Shown here: piece after piece, positions 1 to 5,826 of the stretch | Layout: each line of letters opens with the position of its first letter | Position numbering within the stretch: position 1 is the stretch's first letter | DNA from: Candidatus Roizmanbacteria bacterium | GTDB lineage: Bacteria > Patescibacteriota > Microgenomatia > UBA1406 > GWC2-37-13 | Assembly (NCBI GenBank): GCA_026395455.1 | Contig: JAPLYR010000067.1 | Coordinates: forward strand, 1 to 5,826 | Length of the DNA: 5,826 nucleotides | Direction: 5' to 3' | Made by a program: the position numbers and the translations under genes | The notes under the pieces: generated by a model | What the model was told of the DNA's origin: nothing | Database searches by the model: none | Seen by the model: only the letters and a program-made list of their open reading frames with translations

Positions 1-615
1 ATGACAAAGTAAGCGACCAACCCCTTCGTTTGGACAACTTAAATTAAGCTCAATAACCTTTACTTTTGTTTCCATCATTAATTTTGCCATTTGTACAAAA
101 TCCTCCATATATGCTTTAAATCCACCTTTTGTTGGAAAAGTCCCCTGAATCCCTCCTATAACAACTTGTCCTTTTTTTGCATACTTAACTACTTCCCGTA
201 AATCATTTTGCCAATAAGCTGGATCCATTGAGGGAACGCCGAATGAATTTGTAATAGAAATTGGTCTTTTATATTTTGTCGTCACTACCAATCCTTTTTC
301 AGCTTTTTTTAAAGTCAATTTCCCTGTACAGTTTAGCGGTACAATATTTGGCAATGGGTGGCAAGGATATTTCCTTGTTCTTGTATCTTTATACTCAACA
401 AGATCATACCCTTTATCAAGAGCAGCCTTTACATAATTACCATTTATAAGTGGCCCAGAAGGAATGCCAAATGGGAGATATACTCTCTGTCCTAAAAATT
501 CATATTTAGGTTCGCCTTTTTCTTTATATATTTTTTGGTTACCATACATACCGAATGGACCCTCTTTAAAATTTTCCTCATATGTTTTTTTTGGATTATA
601 AATGGGCTTAAACAT
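1..615 (-). CDS. pyrD: Dihydroorotate dehydrogenase (class 1-like), N-terminal part, runs off the left edge
   Basis: FMN enzyme that oxidises dihydroorotate to orotate, the fourth step of UMP synthesis. Only the first 205 codons are present; the frame is open to base 1. I translated it directly: the ATG at 615-613 shares one base with the carB stop (TAATG). Residues 47-56 (LPFGIPSGPL) resemble the first beta strand and FMN loop of the barrel. A TRTR-KYPCHPLPN stretch at 78-90 and NSFGVPS at 123-129 match the substrate/FMN region. VIELNLSCPN at 187-196 is the family hallmark. Cys194 in SCPN sits where class 1 cytosolic enzymes carry the catalytic base; class 2 membrane enzymes have Ser there. 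No signal peptide or membrane helix is seen. About 45 residues precede the first barrel motif, longer than I recall for the short class 1A enzymes. The electron acceptor (fumarate, NAD via PyrK, or other) cannot be told. A dihydropyrimidine dehydrogenase-like relative is possible, but the operon favours PyrD. Confidence 0.86.
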   Translation of the reverse strand, partial: MFKPIYNPKKTYEENFKEGPFGMYGNQKIYKEKGEPKYEFLGQRVYLPFGIPSGPLINGNYVKAALDKGYDLVEYKDTRTRKYPCHPLPNIVPLNCTGKLTLKKAEKGLVVTTKYKRPISITNSFGVPSMDPAYWQNDLREVVKYAKKGQVVIGGIQGTFPTKGGFKAYMEDFVQMAKLMMETKVKVIELNLSCPNEGVGRLLCH

Positions 616-617
616 TA
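613..617 (-). other. TAATG stop/start overlap joining carB and pyrD
   Basis: The carB TAA (617-615) and the pyrD ATG (615-613) share base 615, so pyrD is directly coupled to carB. The only purine-rich block upstream is a run of six G followed by AA, at 637-630 inside the last carB codons. It is about 14 nt or more from the ATG, farther than a usual Shine-Dalgarno. An in-frame TTG at 639-637 is a theoretical longer start, but the overlapping ATG is the simpler choice. Confidence 0.8.
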
Positions 618-3600
618 CTGATGTATATATTCCCCCCAACTTTTAATTTGCAAATCTTCCAGTTCATATTTGTCTATGGCTTTTACAAATAAACGGGCAG
701 CATTTAAATCTGTAATCAGGGGAATATTATTATCAATCGTTGCTCGACGAATGAGATACCCATCTGTTCCCTCTTTCTTGTAGAGAGATCCATTGTGATA
801 ATCCTCACTCAAATTGATAACGAGTGAAACTTTATGGGACTTTATGAGATCGACAACATTGGGATTCTTTTTTTCATATACCTTAGCAACGAGTGTTGTC
901 TTAACACCTTTTGATTTAAGAAACATATGTGTATTCCGAGTGGCATACAATTTGAATCCTAAGTTTTTTAGTCGCCACACACTTTCTGCGAATCGCAATT
1001 TATTCTCATCTCCTCCTACTGTGATGAGTGCTGTTTTTTCTCTCAGTGAAAATCCCGTAGAAATAATAGACTTCAAATATGCCTCTTCTGCGGTGTCGCC
1101 AAAACACGCGACCTCACCCGTTGAAGACATCTCAACTCTCAGCACTGGATCTGCACTTTCCATTCTGGAGAATGAAAATTGTGGCGCTTTTACAGCAACA
1201 AATTTTGGATATGGAATAGTATATGTTTTTGCTTTTCCAAAAAAGCTATCAACAAGTACTTCTGCAAAATTAACTCCAGTTACCTTTGACACAAATGGAA
1301 AGGTACGAGAAGACCGTAAATTCATTTCAATAACGTATACGATGTTATCCTTCACCATAAACTGAATATTAAAAGGACCAGTAATATGAAGTGCTTTTGC
1401 CAATTGTGAGGCTATTTCTATCATGCGTGCTCCACTGTGATAGCGAACTCGCTCTGCGGGATACACAATTGTAGCGTCTCCTGAATGTACTCCAGCGTGT
1501 TCGATATGATTGGCAATTACATGAACCTTCACTTCTCCTTTTTCCGCAATTCCGTCAAACTCCACTTCACGTGCATTTGAGATAAATTTGGAAATCATAA
1601 CGGGGTGTTTCTTATTTATGTCTGTTGCTTTTTGGATGAAATGTTTTAAATCAAGTTCGTTGTAACATAAATTCATGGCAGCGCCAGACAAAACATATGA
1701 TGGACGAATAAGTACTGGGTATCCAACGGTTTGTGCAAATGAAAGCGCACTTTTCATGTCAGCAAAACTATTCCATTGGGGTTGTTTAATATTTAAGCTA
1801 TCAAGAAGCTGAGAGAATTTATTTCTATCTTCTGCTCGATCTATATCTTCAGCTGATGTTCCCAGAATAGGAATATTATATGCGTGAACTTTTTGTGCAA
1901 TATTATTTGGCGTTTGACCACCAACTGAGAGTATGACAGATTCAGATCCTTCAAATTCATAGATATCAGCTACGCGTTCAAAAGAAAGTTCTTCAAAATA
2001 CAGGCGATCTGACATATCGTAATCCGTGGAAACAGTTTCAGGATTACAGTTCACAATAATTGACTGTCTATTATATTTTTTGAGGGCAAGAGAACTGTTG
2101 ACGCATGTCCAATCAAACTCCACAGATGAGCCAATTCTATAAGGTCCTGATCCAAGCACTAAGACCCCCTTCTTTCCCAGTGGGGCTACATCATTATGAG
2201 AACCTCCATAGGTCATATATAAATAATTTGTTTTAGCGGGAACCTCCCCTGCCAATGTATCAATTTGGAATATAGAAGGAATCACTCCAAATGACTTTCT
2301 CAATACTCGTATTTCAAGTTCATTTTTTCCTACAATTTCGCCTATACGTTTATCAGAAAAGCCTACTTTTTTTAAAAAAATCATATTCTGACTATTTAAT
2401 ACTTTGCTTTTCAATAGTTTATTCTCTTCATCGACAAGCACCTTAAGTCTATCTAAAAACCATGGATCAATGCCACATAATGTATATAGGTTTTGAACTG
2501 TCATTCCTTGTTGCAAAGCCTTGATAAGGAAAAATATACGTTTAGAATTAGCTTGTTTAATATGCGTTTTGACGTTCAGCTCTGCAGGTGTTTTAGATGT
2601 ATCGGTGACACCGCTTACTCCGATATCAAGCATTCGGATTCCCTTTTGAATTGCTTCTTCAAAATTGCGACCGATCGCCATAACCTCTCCAACAGATTTC
2701 ATAGCGCTTCCAATTTTTTCGGTTGTCCCTTTAAACTTATCCATATCCCAGCGAGGAATTTTTACGACAATATAATCCAGTGCTGGTTCAAAATAGGACT
2801 GTGTTGTTTTGGTTACTTGATTTTGTATTTCATTTAACGCATATCCGAGAATAAGCTTTGCGCCAACATATGCAAGAGGATATCCGGTAGCTTTTGATGC
2901 AAGTGCAGAAGAGCGCGAAAGACGTGCATTTACTTCAATGACATAGTATTCAAACGAGTTCTTTTTTGGGTTGGGATTGAGTGCGAATTGTACGTTGCAC
3001 TCTCCAACTATTCCTAAACTGCGTACAATTTGTATAGATAATCTTCTTAATTCGTGGTATTCATAATTGGTAAGGGTTTGACTTGGAGCAACAACAATTG
3101 ATTCTCCCGTATGGATGCCAAGTGGATCCATATTCTCCATATTACAAACAGTGACACAGTTATCATATTGGTCACGGACCACTTCGTATTCAATCTCCTT
3201 AAAATGATGAAGGTATTTCTCAACAAGAATTTGAGGAGAAAATGCGAGTGCATCTGAAGCTATTTCTTTATACTCTTTTTCAGTAAATGCGACTCCAGAT
3301 TTTTGACCACCCAGAGAAAATCCAGCACGAATCATGACTGGATACCCAATTTCCTGCGCCCTTTTCTGTCCTTCCTCAACGGTCCTTACAGCAAAACTTG
3401 CAGGGGTAGAAACGTGTATTGATTTCAAATGGTGAGCAAATTTTTTTCTGTCCTCTGTAAGGATGATTGCAGAAACAGGAGTGCCTAAAACTTCTACGTC
3501 GTATTCCTGTAATATTTTTTTCTTAAAAAGCTCCATCCCACAATTCAGAGCTGTTTGACCTCCAAACGAGAGAACTAATCCATCAGGACGTTCTTTTTTT

Positions 3601-3827
3601 ATTACTTGTGTTACAAACTCCAATGTAACGGGAAGAAAATATACTGTATCAGCTAATTCTTTAGAAGTTTGGATTGTCGCAATATTTGGATTAATAAGTA
3701 CCGTCTTTATTCCTTCTTCCTTAAACACTTTAATAGCTTGACTTCCTGAGTAATCAAACTCCCCTGCCTGTCCAATTTTTAACGCACCAGAACCGAGTAT
3801 TAGTATTTTTTTAAATTTAGTTTTCAT
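615..3827 (-). CDS. carB: Carbamoyl-phosphate synthetase large subunit, eukaryotic (CAD)-like type
   Basis: Makes carbamoyl phosphate from bicarbonate, ammonia supplied by CarA, and 2 ATP. At 1070 aa it is full length (E. coli about 1073). Order: carboxyphosphate half about 1-400, linker/oligomerisation region about 401-548, carbamate-kinase half about 550-930, MGS-like allosteric domain about 931-1055. ATP-grasp residues are intact: Arg127 (TEDRKKF), Arg167 (MIRAGFSLGG), Glu298-Asn300-Arg302 (EVNARLSRSSALASKATG); in the second half Arg708 (IRPSYVLSGAAMN) and Glu834-Asn836-Arg838. In the MGS domain Lys943, Thr963 and Thr966 align with nucleotide/phosphate-binding residues of the E. coli domain, so effector control is plausible. 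RAGFSLGG, SSVEFDW, RPSYVLSGAAMN and NYLYMTY are as I recall them in animal CAD rather than E. coli CarB (IRPSF, GIEFDY, VLGG). The start is the ATG of an ATGA overlap with the carA stop; no clear Shine-Dalgarno precedes it, so coupling to carA translation is likely. Confidence 0.98.
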   Translation of the reverse strand: MKTKFKKILILGSGALKIGQAGEFDYSGSQAIKVFKEEGIKTVLINPNIATIQTSKELADTVYFLPVTLEFVTQVIKKERPDGLVLSFGGQTALNCGMELFKKKILQEYDVEVLGTPVSAIILTEDRKKFAHHLKSIHVSTPASFAVRTVEEGQKRAQEIGYPVMIRAGFSLGGQKSGVAFTEKEYKEIASDALAFSPQILVEKYLHHFKEIEYEVVRDQYDNCVTVCNMENMDPLGIHTGESIVVAPSQTLTNYEYHELRRLSIQIVRSLGIVGECNVQFALNPNPKKNSFEYYVIEVNARLSRSSALASKATGYPLAYVGAKLILGYALNEIQNQVTKTTQSYFEPALDYIVVKIPRWDMDKFKGTTEKIGSAMKSVGEVMAIGRNFEEAIQKGIRMLDIGVSGVTDTSKTPAELNVKTHIKQANSKRIFFLIKALQQGMTVQNLYTLCGIDPWFLDRLKVLVDEENKLLKSKVLNSQNMIFLKKVGFSDKRIGEIVGKNELEIRVLRKSFGVIPSIFQIDTLAGEVPAKTNYLYMTYGGSHNDVAPLGKKGVLVLGSGPYRIGSSVEFDWTCVNSSLALKKYNRQSIIVNCNPETVSTDYDMSDRLYFEELSFERVADIYEFEGSESVILSVGGQTPNNIAQKVHAYNIPILGTSAEDIDRAEDRNKFSQLLDSLNIKQPQWNSFADMKSALSFAQTVGYPVLIRPSYVLSGAAMNLCYNELDLKHFIQKATDINKKHPVMISKFISNAREVEFDGIAEKGEVKVHVIANHIEHAGVHSGDATIVYPAERVRYHSGARMIEIASQLAKALHITGPFNIQFMVKDNIVYVIEMNLRSSRTFPFVSKVTGVNFAEVLVDSFFGKAKTYTIPYPKFVAVKAPQFSFSRMESADPVLRVEMSSTGEVACFGDTAEEAYLKSIISTGFSLREKTALITVGGDENKLRFAESVWRLKNLGFKLYATRNTHMFLKSKGVKTTLVAKVYEKKNPNVVDLIKSHKVSLVINLSEDYHNGSLYKKEGTDGYLIRRATIDNNIPLITDLNAARLFVKAIDKYELEDLQIKSWGEYIHQ
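3824..3827 (-). other. ATGA stop/start overlap joining carA and carB
   Basis: The carB ATG (3827-3825) overlaps the carA TGA (3826-3824). This is a classic translational coupling junction and fits the 1:1 subunit ratio of the CarA-CarB heterodimer. The bases upstream are AT-rich without a purine-rich Shine-Dalgarno, which supports reinitiation. It also confirms that TGA is read as stop in this genome. Confidence 0.85.
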
Positions 3828-4855
3828 AGCATTGAAATAAATTGATCAAATAACCAAGAAGTGTCAACGGGCCCTGGAGCCGCTTCTGGATGAAACTGAA
3901 CCGACATGAATGGAAGTGTTTTGTGTATTATTCCTTCATTAGTCCCATCATTACAATTAATAAACCAGGGTTTAAATCCAGGGGGAATTTTCCCGATTGC
4001 AAAGCCATGATTTTGAGTAGTGATATAGCATGTTTTACTTCCCACAAGAGAACAGGGTTGATTTTGTCCCCGATGTCCAAATGCAAGCTTGTACGTATCT
4101 CCTCCGCTGGCGAGAGCCAATATTTGGTTTCCTAAACAAATTCCAAAGAGAGGAATTTTTTGTGCCAATACTTTTTTTACTATTTCAATTGTTTTGTCTG
4201 CCATTTTAGGATCCCCAGGTCCGTTTGATACGAGAACTCCATCACACGGTATGCCTTCTTTGATGAAGTCGTAATCCCAAGGAACTCGTATTACAGTAAC
4301 GTCTCGTTTTACTAACTCTCGGACAATATTATCTTTCACTCCACAGTCAATTAGAATGATTCTCTTTTTCCCTTTCCCCACCGTTATTATTTTATGAGTT
4401 GAAACGTGTGCTACTAAATTTTCTTTATTTGGATCAACAAACTGTATTTTTTCTCCAAACTCAATTTTGACAAGTGCAGCTCCTTCATCGCGTATTTTCT
4501 TAACAATAAAACGAGTGTCGGGAATTTCAAGAGCGGGAATATTTTCTTTTTTTAACCACTCTGAGAGTGACATTGCACTTTGAAAGTGTGAAGGTGTATT
4601 TATATATTGTGAAACGATAAGCCCACTCACTTGAATTTTCCCGGACTCCCATGTTTCTCTTTTGGGAACACCATAGCTCCCGACAATTGGATACGAAAGA
4701 GTCAAAATCTGACCTTTATAAGAAGGGTCTGTCAAACTTTCTGGATATCCCATCATACTTGTTGAAAACGCTATCTCTCCTGCAACAGAGATCTCTGCTC
4801 CAAAACTGGTGCCTTCAATTGTTGTTCCATCACTAAAGATTAAATGTCCCTTCAT
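3824..4855 (-). CDS. carA: Carbamoyl-phosphate synthetase small subunit (glutamine amidotransferase)
   Basis: Hydrolyses glutamine and passes ammonia to CarB through the heterodimer tunnel. At 343 aa it is somewhat shorter than E. coli CarA (about 382) but complete. The N-terminal CPSase small-chain domain (about 1-125) carries FSTSMMGYPESLTDPSYKGQ and, at 111-126, the DTR...IRDEGA segment. The class I amidotransferase domain starts near 164. It has SNGPGDP at 210-216, nucleophile Cys240 in FGICLGNQ, QNHGFAI at 281-287, and His322 with Glu324 in QFHPEAAPGP, completing the Cys-His-Glu triad. In the usual DTR-x-LTR-x-IR signature, LTR is replaced by IVKK, a small deviation. TPSHF (87-91), GQNQPC and NDGTNEGI resemble the CAD glutaminase region. 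The start ATG lies 5 nt after the pyrB stop; a weak GGA sits 8 nt upstream. The TGA stop overlaps the carB ATG. Confidence 0.98.
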   Translation of the reverse strand: MKGHLIFSDGTTIEGTSFGAEISVAGEIAFSTSMMGYPESLTDPSYKGQILTLSYPIVGSYGVPKRETWESGKIQVSGLIVSQYINTPSHFQSAMSLSEWLKKENIPALEIPDTRFIVKKIRDEGAALVKIEFGEKIQFVDPNKENLVAHVSTHKIITVGKGKKRIILIDCGVKDNIVRELVKRDVTVIRVPWDYDFIKEGIPCDGVLVSNGPGDPKMADKTIEIVKKVLAQKIPLFGICLGNQILALASGGDTYKLAFGHRGQNQPCSLVGSKTCYITTQNHGFAIGKIPPGFKPWFINCNDGTNEGIIHKTLPFMSVQFHPEAAPGPVDTSWLFDQFISML

Positions 4856-4860
4856 ACTAT

Positions 4861-5808
4861 TTATCCAAGAATTAAACTTAATAATGCCATGCGCACATGG
4901 AGTCCATTTTTTACCTGTTTTGAAAGATATACTGCCCGAGGATCTGCGTCAACTCTTACATCGATGTCCCCAACCCTGGGAAGTGGATGCATGAGGATCA
5001 TTTTTTTATTTCCTTTCTCTTTCATTAAGTCTAGCGTAACTACAAATCTGTTTTTAAGAAGCTCATATTCTTTTTTATTAGTGAATCGCTCCTTTTGAAC
5101 GCGTGTCCAGTACCAAAAATTACAGGTAGATGGAATTTCTTCTTGTTTTGTAATCTCGATAAGTGTTACTCCTCTATCTCGAATATATTCAACAAATGAT
5201 TTTTCTAGTTTGAGTTGTTTAGGAGAAAGTAAATAGATGGTATTATTTTTATAAAGTGACAATAACTTTAAAAGCGAATGCACTGTCCTCCCATTGAGTA
5301 AATCTCCAACCATGAGACCCGTTAATCCCGATAGCGATTTTGTTGTTTGAAAAATCGTATAGGCATCAAGAAGTGCCTGAGTTGGATGTTCCCCTATTCC
5401 GTCGCCCGCATTAATAACTGGAATTTTAACTGCATCTGCTGCACGTTGTAATGTCCCCTTTTCAAAATGCCTCATAACAACTGCATCTGAATAATTTTCA
5501 AAAACACGCATAGTATCTTCGAGTGTTTCTCCTTTTATTGAGGAAGATGTTTGTAGAGGATTTTGATACTCAATTGTTGTACCTCCCAATTTTTTTACTG
5601 CTGCAGAAAAAGAACTAAATGTCCGAGAAGAGGGTTCAAAAAAAAGGAGGGTGACTAGTTTTCCCCTCAAAATTTTACTTGTTTGAGTAAATGTCATTTT
5701 ACTCATTTTATGAGTGAGTTTAAATAGTTCCTGAATAGTTTTTACCGATAATGAATCGATAGAAATATATGATTTGTTTGAAAGAGCCGATCGAGAATTA
5801 GTATGCAT
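4861..5808 (-). CDS. pyrB: Aspartate carbamoyltransferase catalytic chain
   Basis: Condenses carbamoyl phosphate with L-aspartate to carbamoyl-aspartate, the committed step of pyrimidine synthesis; expected to be a cytosolic trimer. 315 aa, normal length. Carbamoyl-phosphate domain: FFEPSSRT at 56-63 (Ser60, Arg62, Thr63), the SSSIKGETLEDT loop at 88-99 with Lys92 from the neighbouring chain, MRH at 112-114, and GEHPTQALLD with His141 and Gln144. Aspartate domain: VGDLLNGRTVHSL with Arg174, TRVQKERF with Arg236 and Gln238, and HPLPRV at 274-279. The MRH, RVQKER and HPLPR blocks separate it from ornithine carbamoyltransferase. The usual STRT is SSRT here. The ATG at 5808 fits the family N-terminus and is the only ATG before the core. 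It has no Shine-Dalgarno, and the frame stays open upstream to the window edge (GGFFSP before Met), so a longer N-terminus beyond the edge cannot be excluded. No pyrI follows; carA starts 5 nt downstream. Confidence 0.97.
   Translation of the reverse strand: MHTNSRSALSNKSYISIDSLSVKTIQELFKLTHKMSKMTFTQTSKILRGKLVTLLFFEPSSRTFSSFSAAVKKLGGTTIEYQNPLQTSSSIKGETLEDTMRVFENYSDAVVMRHFEKGTLQRAADAVKIPVINAGDGIGEHPTQALLDAYTIFQTTKSLSGLTGLMVGDLLNGRTVHSLLKLLSLYKNNTIYLLSPKQLKLEKSFVEYIRDRGVTLIEITKQEEIPSTCNFWYWTRVQKERFTNKKEYELLKNRFVVTLDLMKEKGNKKMILMHPLPRVGDIDVRVDADPRAVYLSKQVKNGLHVRMALLSLILG
4863..4867 (-). promoter_or_regulatory. Weak ribosome binding site for carA inside the end of pyrB
   Basis: On the coding strand a TGGAT, with a GGA core at 4866-4864, overlaps the last Gly codon of pyrB and its stop. 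It lies 8 nt before the carA ATG. The match to the anti-Shine-Dalgarno is short, so reinitiation by ribosomes finishing pyrB probably matters more. Confidence 0.35.
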
Positions 5809-5826
5809 AGGCGAAAAAAAACCGCC
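5809..5826 (-). promoter_or_regulatory. GGCGG-T8-CGCC element abutting the pyrB start; possible attenuator tail or start-site hairpin (cut by window edge)
   Basis: On the coding strand the 18 bases before the pyrB ATG read GGCGG, eight T, then CGCCT. Two readings are possible. GGCGG followed by U8 has the form of the 3' arm and U-tract of an intrinsic terminator whose 5' arm would lie beyond the edge; a terminator just before pyrB could be a pyrimidine-sensing attenuator or simply end an upstream gene. Alternatively GGCG (5826-5823) pairs with CGCC (5813-5810) around a 9-nt loop, a 4-bp hairpin next to the AUG. The frame is also open through it, so it may be coding. The sequence is certain; the role is not. 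Confidence 0.35.

Noticed and set aside
261..449. Hydrophobic 62-codon plus-strand frame that could look like a small membrane protein
   Set aside because: The opposite strand encodes conserved dihydroorotate dehydrogenase motifs over the same bases, so the hydrophobicity is a by-product of the antisense reading.
814..1365. 183-codon open frame on the plus strand
   Set aside because: It lies antisense inside carB, has no recognisable domain, and is explained by the strong coding constraint of the carB frame.
2493..2837. Cys- and Phe-rich 114-codon plus-strand frame
   Set aside because: It is an antisense shadow of the carB linker region; the composition comes from reverse-complemented Lys/Glu-rich codons, and no start signal is seen.
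3824..3827. Possible recoding of TGA, as in some uncultured low-GC bacteria
   Set aside because: TGA ends carA exactly at the expected C-terminus and overlaps the carB start, so TGA acts as a stop here.
615..4855. Possible CarA-CarB fusion as in CAD, or a frameshifted fusion
   Set aside because: carA ends in a clear TGA and carB has its own ATG with a normal N-terminus; both proteins have complete domains, so they are separate subunits.
4844..5098. Plus-strand frame spanning the carA-pyrB junction
   Set aside because: It covers the conserved PyrB C-terminus (HPLPRV and the final helices) in antisense and has no homologue-like motif.
5643..5652. AAGGAGGGTG on the plus strand, resembling a strong Shine-Dalgarno
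   Set aside because: The bases that follow run quickly into a stop (GTGACTAG), there is no plus-strand gene, and the site lies inside conserved pyrB codons just before FFEPSSRT.

Overview
The window is a block of de novo pyrimidine (UMP) biosynthesis genes, all on the minus strand and read from right to left. The order of transcription is pyrB (aspartate carbamoyltransferase), carA (small, glutaminase subunit of carbamoyl-phosphate synthetase), carB (large subunit of the same enzyme), then a dihydroorotate dehydrogenase gene (pyrD) that runs off the left edge. Almost every base is coding and there is no gene-free stretch over 300 bases. The gene joints are very tight: 5 nt between pyrB and carA, a 4-nt ATGA overlap between carA and carB, and a 1-nt TAATG overlap between carB and pyrD. 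This supports one polycistronic mRNA with translational coupling.

Together the products supply three parts of the route to UMP. CarA releases ammonia from glutamine. CarB makes carbamoyl phosphate from ammonia, bicarbonate and 2 ATP. PyrB condenses carbamoyl phosphate with aspartate. After dihydroorotase, whose gene (pyrC) is not in the window, PyrD oxidises dihydroorotate to orotate. No pyrI (ATCase regulatory subunit) follows pyrB, so feedback control probably rests on the C-terminal MGS-like domain of CarB, on expression, or on both.

The most distinctive content is the family type of the carbamoyl-phosphate synthetase. By recalled motifs, CarA and CarB resemble the eukaryotic CAD/CPS-II type (also present in some bacteria) more than the E. 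coli type, yet they are separate two-gene subunits. A second point of interest lies at the right edge: a GGCGG-T8-CGCC element directly abuts the pyrB start codon. It could be the 3' half of an intrinsic terminator or attenuator, or a small hairpin over the translation start.

The organism cannot be fixed from four housekeeping genes. The DNA is AT-rich, the proteins are lysine-rich, TAA and TGA are used as stops (TGA ends carA, so codes that reassign TGA are excluded), genes overlap and Shine-Dalgarno sequences are weak. This suggests a compact, low-GC bacterial genome. A Patescibacteria/CPR-like or other uncultured bacterium is a reasonable guess, but only an inference. I see no mobile elements, CRISPR arrays, tRNAs or rRNAs. 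I see no sign of a wholly undescribed system here: this is a recognisable metabolic operon with some unusual details.
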